Positions 1 to 8,794 of a stretch of 8,858 nucleotides of DNA are shown here, one piece after another. Source of the DNA: REEB509 sp049314555 (GTDB lineage Bacteria; Pseudomonadota; Alphaproteobacteria; Caulobacterales; Aquidulcibacteraceae); NCBI GenBank assembly GCA_049314555.1, contig JBMOEW010000068.1, forward strand, positions 1 to 8,858, written 5' to 3'. Made by a program: the position numbers and the translations under genes. The notes under the pieces are model-generated. The model was not told the origin of the DNA. It ran no database searches and saw only the letters and a list, made by a program, of their open reading frames with translations. Position 1 is the first letter of the stretch. Every line of letters begins with the position of its first letter.

Positions 1-171
<171 letters not shown>

Positions 172-174
172 CGT

Positions 175-387
175 TCAGGCGGTCACGACGGGGTGGTCGT
201 AGTGCCGTGCGGCGTCGGCGAGGACGGCCAATATATCGGCCTCCTCCAGATAGGGAAAAGCTTCCAGGATGTCAGCGTGGGTCATCCCCGTGCCGAGCAT
301 CTCGAGAGCCTCACTTACCGTAATTCGCATCCCGCGGATCGTAGGGCGGCCGCCGCGGACGTCTGGGAGGATTGTGATACGTTCCAT
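175..387 (-). CDS. DUF433 family antitoxin
   Basis: A 70-residue protein that starts MERITILPDVRGGRPTIRG and continues with RITVSEALEML and a helix-turn-helix-like stretch (about residues 22-60). This is the signature of DUF433 proteins, VapB-like antitoxins paired with DUF5615 or PIN toxins. It is expected to bind and neutralise the toxin encoded immediately downstream and, like many antitoxins, to bind its own promoter DNA. Length is normal for the family. The ATG at 387 is chosen because MERITI is the conserved family start. A 12-bp inverted repeat with a one-base bulge is centred on this start codon and could be the autoregulatory operator. A GAAGG at 405-409 is too far from the ATG (about 17 bases) to be a good ribosome binding site. 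Family membership is confident; pairing and regulation are inferred from context. Confidence 0.88.
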   Translation of the reverse strand: MERITILPDVRGGRPTIRGMRITVSEALEMLGTGMTHADILEAFPYLEEADILAVLADAARHYDHPVVTA

Positions 388-403
388 TTGGGAACGGTAT
401 CAC
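374..403 (-). promoter_or_regulatory. Inverted repeat over the antitoxin start (putative operator or mRNA hairpin)
   Basis: On the minus strand GTGATAC-C-GTTCC (403-391) is followed by a five-base loop CAAAT (390-386) and GGAACGTATCAC (385-374). The arms pair over 12 bp with one bulged C. The A and U of the antitoxin AUG lie in the loop and its G in the stem. Such a symmetric site at the start of a toxin-antitoxin operon fits an operator for the antitoxin; as RNA it would form a stable hairpin trapping the start codon. The symmetry is directly visible; either role is inferred. Confidence 0.6.
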
Positions 404-407
404 ACCT

Positions 408-435
408 TCAATTATCCAAAAAGCTCCGCAGCTTC
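408..435 (-). repeat. Duplicated rpoD 3' end, isolated copy (28-bp direct repeat)
   Basis: These 28 bases are identical to positions 1017-1044, the last codons of rpoD (KLRSFLDN plus stop). The identity ends exactly at the base after the TGA stop on one side and breaks down after 28 bases on the other. The copy stands between the acetyltransferase stop (484) and the antitoxin start (387) and is not part of a credible gene. It contains the AAGCT-CCGC-AGCTT inverted repeat at 421-434. Read on the minus strand it also supplies a GATAAT hexamer (416-411) placed like a -10 element ahead of the toxin-antitoxin pair, though no good -35 is visible. Confidence 0.95.
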
Positions 436-483
436 AGCTTCGGCTGCGTGGGCTTCGGGGTTACGCCGCGGGCTGTGGCGGCC

Positions 484-948
484 TCACCCCAGCTCCAAGT
501 GATAGCATCGATTGTGTGGCGAAGGCGCATAGTCCCCAAACGTGTCGCCGGCTTGGAAACCATGGCGGACATAAAGCGCCACCGCAGGCTGATAAACATC
601 GGTGGTGCCGGTCTCAAGGCTCACGCGCCTAAGGCCCCGCAGGCGCGCCTCGCCCAACAGGTGCGTAAGCATTGCTGTCGCAGCACCTTTTCGCAGGTGT
701 TCTGGTGCTGTCCGCATTGACTTAAGTTCCCCATGCTCCGGGGTCAGAGTTTTCAGGGCCCCCATCGCGACGAGCGCGCTGCCCTCATAGGCCACAAACA
801 GGGCAATCTCCGGCTGGCGCAGGGCATCAACACCGAGCGCAAAGCTATAGCCCTCCGGGGAATTGGCCCGCGCTTGACCAAGATGGAAAGCGATCAACTG
901 ATCAAGGCGCGGATCTGAGAAATCGGCGGCCCGGACATCAAATCGCAT
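484..948 (-). CDS. GNAT family N-acetyltransferase, YsnE-like
   Basis: A 154-residue single-domain GNAT protein that would transfer an acetyl group from acetyl-CoA to an unknown small molecule or amine in the cytoplasm. The acetyl-CoA binding motif A is visible as KSMRTAPEHLRKGAAT (about residues 77-91), with the R-K-G-A pyrophosphate loop; motif B includes SLETGT and ALYVRHGF (about 110-131). The blocks GALKTL, HGELKSMRT and SLETG closely resemble the Bacillus YsnE group; the proposed link of YsnE to indole-acetic acid synthesis should not be carried over without test. Two starts are possible: ATG at 948, with GGAAG about 12 bases upstream, or GTG at 954, with the same GGAAG at an ideal six bases, adding two residues. 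It follows rpoD by 68 bp on the same strand and lies between two copies of the rpoD tail, which suggests it was inserted there. Confidence 0.85.
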   Translation of the reverse strand: MRFDVRAADFSDPRLDQLIAFHLGQARANSPEGYSFALGVDALRQPEIALFVAYEGSALVAMGALKTLTPEHGELKSMRTAPEHLRKGAATAMLTHLLGEARLRGLRRVSLETGTTDVYQPAVALYVRHGFQAGDTFGDYAPSPHNRCYHLELG

Positions 949-1016
949 CGTCACTGCCGTCTTCCAAGTTCTACAAACCGCCGCAACGCGACCAGATATC
1001 CCGCGTCCACCCGCCC

Positions 1017-2963
<1,947 letters not shown>

Positions 2964-2988
2964 GGGCGCGGCTTTCGAACGATCGGAA

Positions 2989-3012
2989 GGGGCGGTCCGG
3001 GTGGGGGTGGGG
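2989..3012 (+). other. G-quadruplex-forming motif in the dnaG-rpoD spacer
   Basis: Four runs of three or more G occur on the plus strand within 24 bases (GGGG at 2989, GGG at 2999, GGGGG at 3003, GGGG at 3009), with loops of six, one and one bases. This fits the usual pattern for a potential G-quadruplex. It lies on the template strand of the 55-bp spacer in front of rpoD; the matching mRNA leader is C-rich. In GC-rich DNA such runs also arise by chance. Confidence 0.5.
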
Positions 3013-3018
3013 CGGCGG

Positions 3019-5070
3019 CTAATCGTCAGCTCCATCTAGCGTTGCTTCGCGAGCCGCACGGGCGGCACGAAGTTTATCAAAGGTCATGGCCTGAGCGCGA
3101 GCGATCAGGTCATCGTCAGACTCGGCCAACAGCAAGTCCTGTTCCTGCGCGCGCGTGCCCCCATCCACCGTTTCGCGCAACAACCGGGCGAATTCGGCCC
3201 GTGCTGAAGCACTTAGCGGCGGCTGTGAGCGGTCGCGCACAGACAAACGCACCTGCGCCCGCCGCGCGACGCGCGCACGGGTGGCTCCCGGAGCCTTAAT
3301 CAACTCCGGCGGTTGCACTTCCTCAGCGGCGAGTGACATCCGCACCGCCTCCGCTTGATCGTCCTGAGAGCCTTTTTGCTCCAGGGCCATGACGGGGAGA
3401 TGGGGGACGCGTGCGGCAACGTCAACAGCACCGATGTCGTTCAATGCATTGATAAGGCATTCTCTGTCACAGGCCTGCCCCTCCGCACACAAGGTCAGCA
3501 GCGTATCACGGATCAACGAAAGTCCACGATCCTCGATCAAAAGGCAGGCCAAATCCTCGGCGTGGTCGGCTGCAAGAGCCGCATGGTCAATGGCAGCGCC
3601 CAGCATCAAGGCGATGTCGTGCTGCGTCCGACCCCCGAGGCTTGCCTTCAGCGCCGCCGTTGGGCCCTGCGCTGGGAGTTCTCGAAATCCACCGAAACCC
3701 TTGCCACCCTTGGGCTTGCCCTTGGCAACGAAAGGCGCGCGCGCAGCGCCCGGAGGGGCAGTCCCGCTGGCGGCGGCCGGACGCAAAACGCCGTCAGCCT
3801 TGGCCAAAAGCTCCCGCAGATAAAGCCCGCGGGTATCTTCATCCTGGATCAAGAAGGCGGCCTTCTTCAAGCGCGCCTTGAGCCCGGCTTTGGCCTCCGG
3901 GGTGGTGAGGGGTTTCGCCGAAACTTCCTGCTCAAACAACGCCTCCACCGCAGGCTTTGCGCTGGCCAACAGGGCCTTAAGCCCTTCGGCGCCGGCCCGG
4001 CGGAACACATCATCGGGATCTTCGCTCCCGGGCACCAGCACCAGGCGGATGGTTTTTTCCGGCCCCACCTGCGCCAACGCCATCGCCAGCACCTTTGCAG
4101 CCGCCCTCTGGCCCGCCAAGTCGCCGTCGAAACAAAGGGTTGGCTCCGGTCCCGCCTTCCAAAGCAGGGCGAGCTGTTCGGGGGTCAGCGCAGTCCCGAG
4201 CGGTGCCACACCCGGCAGGCCCGCCCGCTCCAGCGCGATCACATCAAGATACCCCTCCGCCACGATCAGCCCTTCGGCTTTGCTCCGGGCGAGGGTTTCC
4301 CGCGCACTTTTGAGACGGTAGAGCGTCTGGCCCTTTTGAAAGATCAAGCAGTCCGGGCTGTTGATATACTTGGCTGGCGCATCCTTTTGCAGAGACCGCC
4401 CGCCAAACGCGATCGGCCGGCCCTGCGCGTCGTCGATCCGAAACATCAAGCGCCCGCGAAAGAAATCGATCGCGCGCTTGCCGTCCTGCGGCGGCCGCGC
4501 CAGACCCGCCGCCACCAGCTCGTCCAACGAAAACCCCTGCCGGCCAAGGGCATCGATCAGCAAGGTCCAGCTATCCAGCGCAAACCCGATCCCGAACCGC
4601 TCCCAAAGCTCCGGCCCAACGCCGCGACCAATCAGGTAGGTGCGCGCCTCCGCCCCGGCAGCAGACTTCAGCCCCTCGGCAAACAGGCCCGCCGCCGCCG
4701 CCGCTGCCGCCAGCGCCCGCGAGCGCTTGCGCGCTTCAACTTCGGAACGATCGTCTTTCTCGTCCTCAGGCAGGGGCACGCCAGCGAAGTCGGCCAGCCG
4801 CTCGACCGCCTCAGGAAACGTCAGCCCCTCGAACTTCATCACCAGATCAAGCGTGCCGCCGGCCTCGCCGCAGCCGAAGCACTTGAACGTGCCCTTGTCT
4901 TCAATGACGTGGAAGGAGGGGCTCTTTTCCCCATGGAACGGACAGCAGGCCCAATAATCGCCCCGCTGCGGCTGGGATTTGCGCTTATCGAAGGCCAGCT
5001 TCGTGCCGGCATAAGCCGAAATCGACGCCCTATCCTTGAGCGTGCGGAGAAACGCATCTGAATAGCGCAT
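3019..5070 (-). CDS. dnaG: DNA primase DnaG
   Basis: Synthesises the RNA primers used at the replication fork in partnership with the replicative helicase. The 683-residue product has the N-terminal CHC2 zinc-binding domain (ACCPFHGEK with Cys42/43 and His46, then CFGC with Cys64 and Cys67), the central RNA polymerase domain, and the Toprim catalytic core with AEGYLDV (Glu272), CFDGD (Asp315, Asp317) and DPDD (351-354). The C-terminal part (about 430-683) would hold the helicase-binding region and is poorly conserved. An alanine run (about 120-127) lies between the zinc and polymerase domains. MRYSDAFLRTLKDRASI is a normal DnaG beginning, which fixes the start; no classical AGGAG is present and a run of seven G lies three bases before the ATG. 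rpoD follows on the same strand after 55 bp. rpsU, which precedes dnaG in enteric bacteria, is absent here. Confidence 0.98.
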   Translation of the reverse strand: MRYSDAFLRTLKDRASISAYAGTKLAFDKRKSQPQRGDYWACCPFHGEKSPSFHVIEDKGTFKCFGCGEAGGTLDLVMKFEGLTFPEAVERLADFAGVPLPEDEKDDRSEVEARKRSRALAAAAAAAGLFAEGLKSAAGAEARTYLIGRGVGPELWERFGIGFALDSWTLLIDALGRQGFSLDELVAAGLARPPQDGKRAIDFFRGRLMFRIDDAQGRPIAFGGRSLQKDAPAKYINSPDCLIFQKGQTLYRLKSARETLARSKAEGLIVAEGYLDVIALERAGLPGVAPLGTALTPEQLALLWKAGPEPTLCFDGDLAGQRAAAKVLAMALAQVGPEKTIRLVLVPGSEDPDDVFRRAGAEGLKALLASAKPAVEALFEQEVSAKPLTTPEAKAGLKARLKKAAFLIQDEDTRGLYLRELLAKADGVLRPAAASGTAPPGAARAPFVAKGKPKGGKGFGGFRELPAQGPTAALKASLGGRTQHDIALMLGAAIDHAALAADHAEDLACLLIEDRGLSLIRDTLLTLCAEGQACDRECLINALNDIGAVDVAARVPHLPVMALEQKGSQDDQAEAVRMSLAAEEVQPPELIKAPGATRARVARRAQVRLSVRDRSQPPLSASARAEFARLLRETVDGGTRAQEQDLLLAESDDDLIARAQAMTFDKLRAARAAREATLDGADD

Positions 5071-5189
5071 CCGCCCCCCCGAAACTTCTCAGCTACCCGG
5101 TACACTGATTCGCGCAGTCAGATGGTGCCGCAATTTGGCCGGTTTGTCCGGTGATATCGGCAAGAGTTAAATAATCGCAAGGAGTTGTC
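5071..5189. other. Divergent intergenic region between dnaG and the SIMPL gene
   Basis: This 119-bp spacer must carry the 5' signals for both dnaG (leftward) and the SIMPL-lipoprotein pair (rightward), unless dnaG is served from elsewhere. The only firm element is AAGGAG at 5179-5184, a good ribosome binding site five bases before the SIMPL ATG. A leftward TTGCGA-N17-ATATCA and a rightward TTGTCC-N17-TTAAAT can be drawn, but both are poor; the rightward one would start transcription almost on the ribosome binding site. No convincing promoter was identified. Confidence 0.5.
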
Positions 5190-5930
5190 ATGCGTTTGCT
5201 TGCCGCCGCTGCCCTGGCCGCCGCCGCCCTCGCCCCCCTGGCGGTTACGTCCCCTGCCGCCGCTCAAATGCCGGGAGAGCACCGTATGGGTCCTGTTATT
5301 GAAGGCACAGTCTTGAGCCTCAGCGCGGAAGGGGCGGTCACCGCGGCCCCTGATCAGGCGACCGTCAGCCTGGGCGTGGTCACTGAAGGCCAAACCGCAG
5401 AAGCCGCGATGCGCGCCAACGCCACCCGCATGACCGGCCTTGTTCAGGCCTTGCGCCGGGCAGGCGTGGCCGAACGCGATATTCAAACCACGGGCCTCTC
5501 GGTCAACCCGCAATACATCTACAACGCCAACGAACAGCCCCGGATTTCCGGCTATCAGGCCAACAATCAGGTCACCGCCCGCGTCCGCGATCTCAACAAC
5601 CTGGGGCGCACCCTGGACGCCGCCGTCGCCGCCGGTGGCAACACCCTCAATGGCGTAACTTTTGGCCTGCAAAACCCAGACGCCGCCCTCAACGACGCCC
5701 GCCGCAGTGCCATGACAGAGGCCCGCGCCCGCGCCGCACTATATGCGTCTGCATCCGGATTGAGCATTCACCGCATCATCTCTATCAGCGAGGGTGGCGG
5801 CTACACCCCACCCATGCCCATGCCGATGATGGCCCGGGCCATGGATATGGCGGAAGGGGCCCCCACCCCCGTCGCACCCGGCGAGGTGCGCACTCAGGTT
5901 CAAGTCAACGTGGTATTTGAGCTGCGTTGA
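5190..5930 (+). CDS. Secreted SIMPL domain (DUF541) protein
   Basis: A 246-residue protein with a clear Sec signal peptide: MRLL, a long Ala/Leu hydrophobic stretch, then SPAAAQ with likely cleavage after Ala25. The mature part begins with SLSAEGAVTAAPDQATVSLGV, the typical opening of SIMPL/DUF541 (YggE-like) proteins, and continues with the family blocks IQTTGLSVNPQY, GYQANNQVTARVRDL, GVTFGLQNPDAA and a final VQVNVVFELR. It should act in the periplasm or at the outer membrane. E. coli YggE has been linked to oxidative stress, but the molecular function of the family is unclear. A Met-rich segment (six Met between residues 209 and 220) precedes the last strand; similar Met/Pro stretches occur in relatives. 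The start is supported by AAGGAG five bases upstream. A lipoprotein gene follows after 22 bp, likely in one transcript. Confidence 0.92.
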   Translation: MRLLAAAALAAAALAPLAVTSPAAAQMPGEHRMGPVIEGTVLSLSAEGAVTAAPDQATVSLGVVTEGQTAEAAMRANATRMTGLVQALRRAGVAERDIQTTGLSVNPQYIYNANEQPRISGYQANNQVTARVRDLNNLGRTLDAAVAAGGNTLNGVTFGLQNPDAALNDARRSAMTEARARAALYASASGLSIHRIISISEGGGYTPPMPMPMMARAMDMAEGAPTPVAPGEVRTQVQVNVVFELR

Positions 5931-5952
5931 CCCCAAACAACAGGAAAACGAC

Positions 5953-6522
5953 ATGCGCGGATATTGGATGGTGGCGGCGCTCGCAGCCTTGACGCTGGCG
6001 GCGTGCTCAGAGCAGGGCTCAATTGGCGCGCCACCGACAGCCGAGCAACAAGCACGGCGGGCAGCAGAAATCGAAGCGCAGGCAGCCAACGGCTACACCC
6101 TTGAGGTGTTTGAGTCTGAAGGCGACCATGTCTACGTCGTCTCCCATCCCCAAACGGGCCGCCAAACCGCCGCCCGCGCCCACGCCGGTGTGGCAAATCT
6201 GATGGATGCTGACGAGGCGCGCACGCTCTTGGGTGAACGCCAGTCTGCGATGGCGGTGCCGTCCCAAGAGGTGCTGAACTTCTCCGTCCCCGGCTTTGCT
6301 TTTGCGGTGAAGGCGGATGGCAGCGAAAGCGAGAACGCACAGATCGCCCTGCAAATCGCCGGGCAGTCCGTGAACATCAACGCTCAGGGGCCAGACGGGG
6401 CCGGCAGCGCTGTGGTCAGGATTACCGGTGCTGACGCAGATTCCGCCCGTGAATTCATCACGAAGGCCGACGAAATCGATCCTGGCGTGCAGCAACAAAT
6501 GCTGGACGCGCTGCAGCTCTAG
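5953..6522 (+). CDS. Small predicted lipoprotein of unknown function
   Basis: I do not recognise a family. The 189-residue product starts MRGYWMVAALAALTLAAC, a lipoprotein signal peptide with lipobox LAAC, so Cys18 is the predicted lipidated residue and the protein is anchored in the envelope. After a polar linker rich in Gln and Ala (about 19-47) comes a segment that looks like beta strands (GYTLEVFESEGDHVYVVSH, 47-65), another strand-rich part (about 107-160) and an acidic C-terminal helix (AREFITKADEIDPGVQQQML). The ATG at 5953 is preferred over an in-frame ATG at 5917: it places the signal sequence at the N-terminus, has AGGAAA just upstream, and avoids overlap with the preceding stop codon. 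It lies 22 bp behind the SIMPL gene on the same strand, so the two are probably co-transcribed and may work together in the envelope. It converges with the dehydrogenase gene, with 37 bp between the two stop codons. Confidence 0.85.
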   Translation: MRGYWMVAALAALTLAACSEQGSIGAPPTAEQQARRAAEIEAQAANGYTLEVFESEGDHVYVVSHPQTGRQTAARAHAGVANLMDADEARTLLGERQSAMAVPSQEVLNFSVPGFAFAVKADGSESENAQIALQIAGQSVNINAQGPDGAGSAVVRITGADADSAREFITKADEIDPGVQQQMLDALQL

Positions 6523-6559
6523 CGCCAACCCACGCGCAACGAGTGGCCACTGCCGTTCC

Positions 6560-7513
6560 TTAAAGCGCGACGGCGGTGGGCATCGGCTGGCCGGCAAAAT
6601 GCGCGTGCAGATTGGCCATCACCATCCCCACCATCACCTTGACGCTGTGTTGGGAAGCGCCCGCGATATGCGGGGCCAAGACCGTGTTTGGCACATCGGC
6701 CCACAGCGACGGCGGCGTAGGCTCCTGCGCAAACACATCAAGCCCGGCCCCCCCGAGGCGTCCGTCCTTCAAGGCGGCAATCAGCGCGTCTTCGTCCACC
6801 ACCGATCCGCGCCCCACATTGATCAGCACACCCTTCGGTCCGAGCGCCTCGATCACAGCCTGATCGATCATGTTCTCGGTGCCGGGGTCTGGCCGCAGCG
6901 CCAAAAGCAAAACATCCGCCCACCCCGCCAAAGCGATGAGAGACGGTTCAAACGGGTAGGGCGCACCGGGCTTTGGTCGCGGCCCAGTCCAGCGCACCTC
7001 CATGTCGAAGGCCTCAGCCCTTTTGGCCGCGGCAATCCCAATCGCCCCCAAGCCTACGATACCCACCCTCAACCCAGAAAGCCCCCGTGGCGCCACCGGC
7101 ATCGCTGGCATGCCTTTCCAGCTGCCATCGCGCACCATCCGGTCCCCCAGCACCAGATTGCGCTCCACAGCGATCAACAGCCCGATGGCAAAATCAGCCA
7201 CATCAGTGGCGTTGGCCCCTGGGCAATTGCCGAGCTTTATGCCGCGCGCGCGGCAGGCCTCCAGGTCAATCCCGTCATAGCCCGCGCCAAACGCAGCAAT
7301 CGCCTCAAGGTTCGACAGCGCGCCGTAAGCTTCCGCCGGCAGCCCGGTCGACCCAATCACCACCGCCGCGCGCACGTCCTTCGCCGGCCCCGCCAGAAAC
7401 GCCTCTAGGGCTTCCGGTGTCCGCGGCCAGGTCACCACCTCATAGCTGCCACGAAACGGATCGATCAGACCGCCAAGTCCGGGATGGGCAAGGATGGTGG
7501 GCTTTTCAGGCAT
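6560..7513 (-). CDS. D-2-hydroxyacid dehydrogenase (glyoxylate/hydroxypyruvate reductase-like)
   Basis: A 317-residue NAD(P)-dependent oxidoreductase expected to interconvert a 2-oxoacid such as glyoxylate or hydroxypyruvate with its D-2-hydroxyacid. The Rossmann nucleotide loop GLGAIG is at 154-159. The catalytic triad of the family is present: Arg207 (LALRPDPGTEN), Glu264 (FAQEP) and His282 (APHIAG). VGRGSVVD (233-240) is the conserved strand-turn before the active-site half. At the end of the second Rossmann strand (VRWTGPRPKPG, about 173-183) no acidic residue is seen, which argues for NADP(H) rather than NAD(H); this is an inference. The length is normal. The start at 7513 has GGAGAG five bases upstream, directly after the carA stop codon, so it is very likely co-transcribed with carA. 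The exact substrate cannot be read from the sequence. Confidence 0.93.
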   Translation of the reverse strand: MPEKPTILAHPGLGGLIDPFRGSYEVVTWPRTPEALEAFLAGPAKDVRAAVVIGSTGLPAEAYGALSNLEAIAAFGAGYDGIDLEACRARGIKLGNCPGANATDVADFAIGLLIAVERNLVLGDRMVRDGSWKGMPAMPVAPRGLSGLRVGIVGLGAIGIAAAKRAEAFDMEVRWTGPRPKPGAPYPFEPSLIALAGWADVLLLALRPDPGTENMIDQAVIEALGPKGVLINVGRGSVVDEDALIAALKDGRLGGAGLDVFAQEPTPPSLWADVPNTVLAPHIAGASQHSVKVMVGMVMANLHAHFAGQPMPTAVAL

Positions 7514-7527
7514 GGGGGCTCTCCGGA

Positions 7528-8736
7528 TCAGGCGGCGCGTTCGCGCATCATGGTCGCAAACCGCTCAAACAGATAGAGGCTGTCCTGTGGCCCGGGGCTC
7601 GCCTCAGGGTGATGCTGAATGGAAAACACCGGCTTACCCGAAACCGCGAGCCCACAATTAGAGCCGTCAAACAAAGACACGTGTGTTTCCACCACGCCAG
7701 GCGGCAGGCTCTCGCGGTCCACCGCAAACCCGTGGTTCATCGACACGATTTCGACTTTGCCCGTGCTAAGCTCTTTCACAGGGTGATTGGCCCCGTGATG
7801 ACCCTGCGCCATCTTCATCGTCTTGGCGCCCAGCGCCAGTCCCAGCATCTGGTGGCCAAGGCAAATCCCCATCACCGGCATCCCGGCATCGACCAGCGCC
7901 TTGATCTCTTTGCAGGCATAGGCACCGGTGGCGGCTGGATCGCCTGGCCCGTTGGACAACACCACCCCGTCCGGAGCCATCGCCATAATCTCATCCGCGG
8001 TGGTCGTTGCCGGCAAAACGGTAACCTCACACCCCATCGCCCCCAACGCCCGCAAGATATTCCTTTTCACCCCATAATCGATCAGCATAACCTTGAAGAC
8101 GGATGGGACGTCCTTCACCCCGTCCGGCCACTGCCACAGCCCTTCGCGGCTTTGATAGCGTTGCGCGGTTGTGACCTCCTTGGCCAGATCAAGCCCAACG
8201 AGGCCCGGCCAGGCACGCGCGTGCGCCACCAGCGCTTCGCCATCGATGCCGCCCTGCGGGTTGTGCGCGATCACCGCGTTTGGCATGCCCTTTTCGCGGA
8301 TCAACGCCGTCAGCGCGCGGGTATCGACCCCGGCAAGCCCAATCACGTTGCGCTTGGCCATCCACGCCGAAAGCCCTTCGGTTGAGCGCCAATTGGCGGG
8401 CGCAGTGGGCACAGCCCGAAGAATTGCCCCGCGCGCCGCCGCGTGTGCGGCCGGCGAAGACGCTTCGACGTCATCCCCATTGGTGCCCACGTTGCCGATG
8501 TGGGGAAAGGTGAAAGCGACGATCTGCGCCGCATACGACGGATCCGTCAGAATTTCTTGATAGCCAGTCATGGCCGTATTGAAGCAAACTTCGCCAACGG
8601 CCTGGCCTATCGCCCCAACGCCGATCCCATAGATCACCGTTCCGTCGGCCAGCGCCAGCGCCCCAGTCGGTGCCTGCGCCGTGCCAGACAGGGCTCGCGT
8701 CATCCCGATCGCTGCAGGCGTCGTGTTCCTGGCCAT
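7528..8736 (-). CDS. carA: Carbamoyl-phosphate synthase small (glutaminase) subunit
   Basis: Hydrolyses glutamine and passes ammonia to CarB, which makes carbamoyl phosphate for pyrimidine and arginine synthesis in the cytoplasm. The 402-residue protein has the CarA N-terminal domain (GALALADGTVIYG, GEVCFNTAMTGYQEILTDPSY, residues 25-67; VIGLAGVDTRALT about 131-143) and a C-terminal class I glutamine amidotransferase domain from about 215. This carries SNGPGDP (261-267), the nucleophile elbow GICLGHQ with Cys292, and QHHPEASPGP with His376 and Glu378, so the triad is complete. MARNTTPA at 8736 is taken as the start because GGGAGGT lies four bases upstream; an ATG at 8757 is in frame but would place this site inside the gene. 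carB is not in the window. A hydroxyacid dehydrogenase gene follows after 14 bp. Confidence 0.98.
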   Translation of the reverse strand: MARNTTPAAIGMTRALSGTAQAPTGALALADGTVIYGIGVGAIGQAVGEVCFNTAMTGYQEILTDPSYAAQIVAFTFPHIGNVGTNGDDVEASSPAAHAAARGAILRAVPTAPANWRSTEGLSAWMAKRNVIGLAGVDTRALTALIREKGMPNAVIAHNPQGGIDGEALVAHARAWPGLVGLDLAKEVTTAQRYQSREGLWQWPDGVKDVPSVFKVMLIDYGVKRNILRALGAMGCEVTVLPATTTADEIMAMAPDGVVLSNGPGDPAATGAYACKEIKALVDAGMPVMGICLGHQMLGLALGAKTMKMAQGHHGANHPVKELSTGKVEIVSMNHGFAVDRESLPPGVVETHVSLFDGSNCGLAVSGKPVFSIQHHPEASPGPQDSLYLFERFATMMRERAA

Positions 8737-8765
8737 GTACACCTCCCAAGCGAACAAACGGCCGG

Positions 8766-8794
8766 CTGTTAGGCGTCGCCGCCCCGTTCGTCAA
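8766..8794 (-). promoter_or_regulatory. Sigma-70-type promoter of carA
   Basis: On the minus strand TTGACG (8794-8789) and TAACAG (8771-8766) are separated by exactly 17 bases. The -35 matches the consensus at five of six positions, the -10 at three of six. Transcription would begin near 8759, giving a leader of about 23 bases that contains the carA ribosome binding site (8747-8741). A leader this short leaves no room for an attenuator. The call is from spacing and consensus match only. Confidence 0.55.

Noticed and set aside
209..220. Met-rich segment of the SIMPL protein (residues 209-220) as a copper-binding site.
   Set aside because: Similar Met/Pro stretches are common at this place in the family and no His or Cys ligands accompany it, so a metal role is not supported. 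Positions here are residue numbers within the protein encoded at 5190-5930.
412..420. TTATCCAAA, one base from a DnaA box, present in both copies of the 28-bp repeat.
   Set aside because: A single near-match with no cluster of boxes or AT-rich unwinding region; in one copy it is simply rpoD coding sequence.
3355..5061. A 568-codon open frame on the plus strand opposite dnaG.
   Set aside because: Same reason: a mirror frame of dnaG with no recognisable motif or start signal.
6523..6559. Possible bidirectional terminator between the convergent lipoprotein and dehydrogenase genes.
   Set aside because: The only symmetry is the loopless 10-bp palindrome AGTGGCCACT (6542-6551) without T tracts; it does not form a proper terminator hairpin.
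6973..8385. A 470-codon open frame on the plus strand opposite the dehydrogenase and carA.
   Set aside because: It spans the junction of two well-supported genes on the other strand and has low-complexity Pro/Arg/Ser composition without domains.
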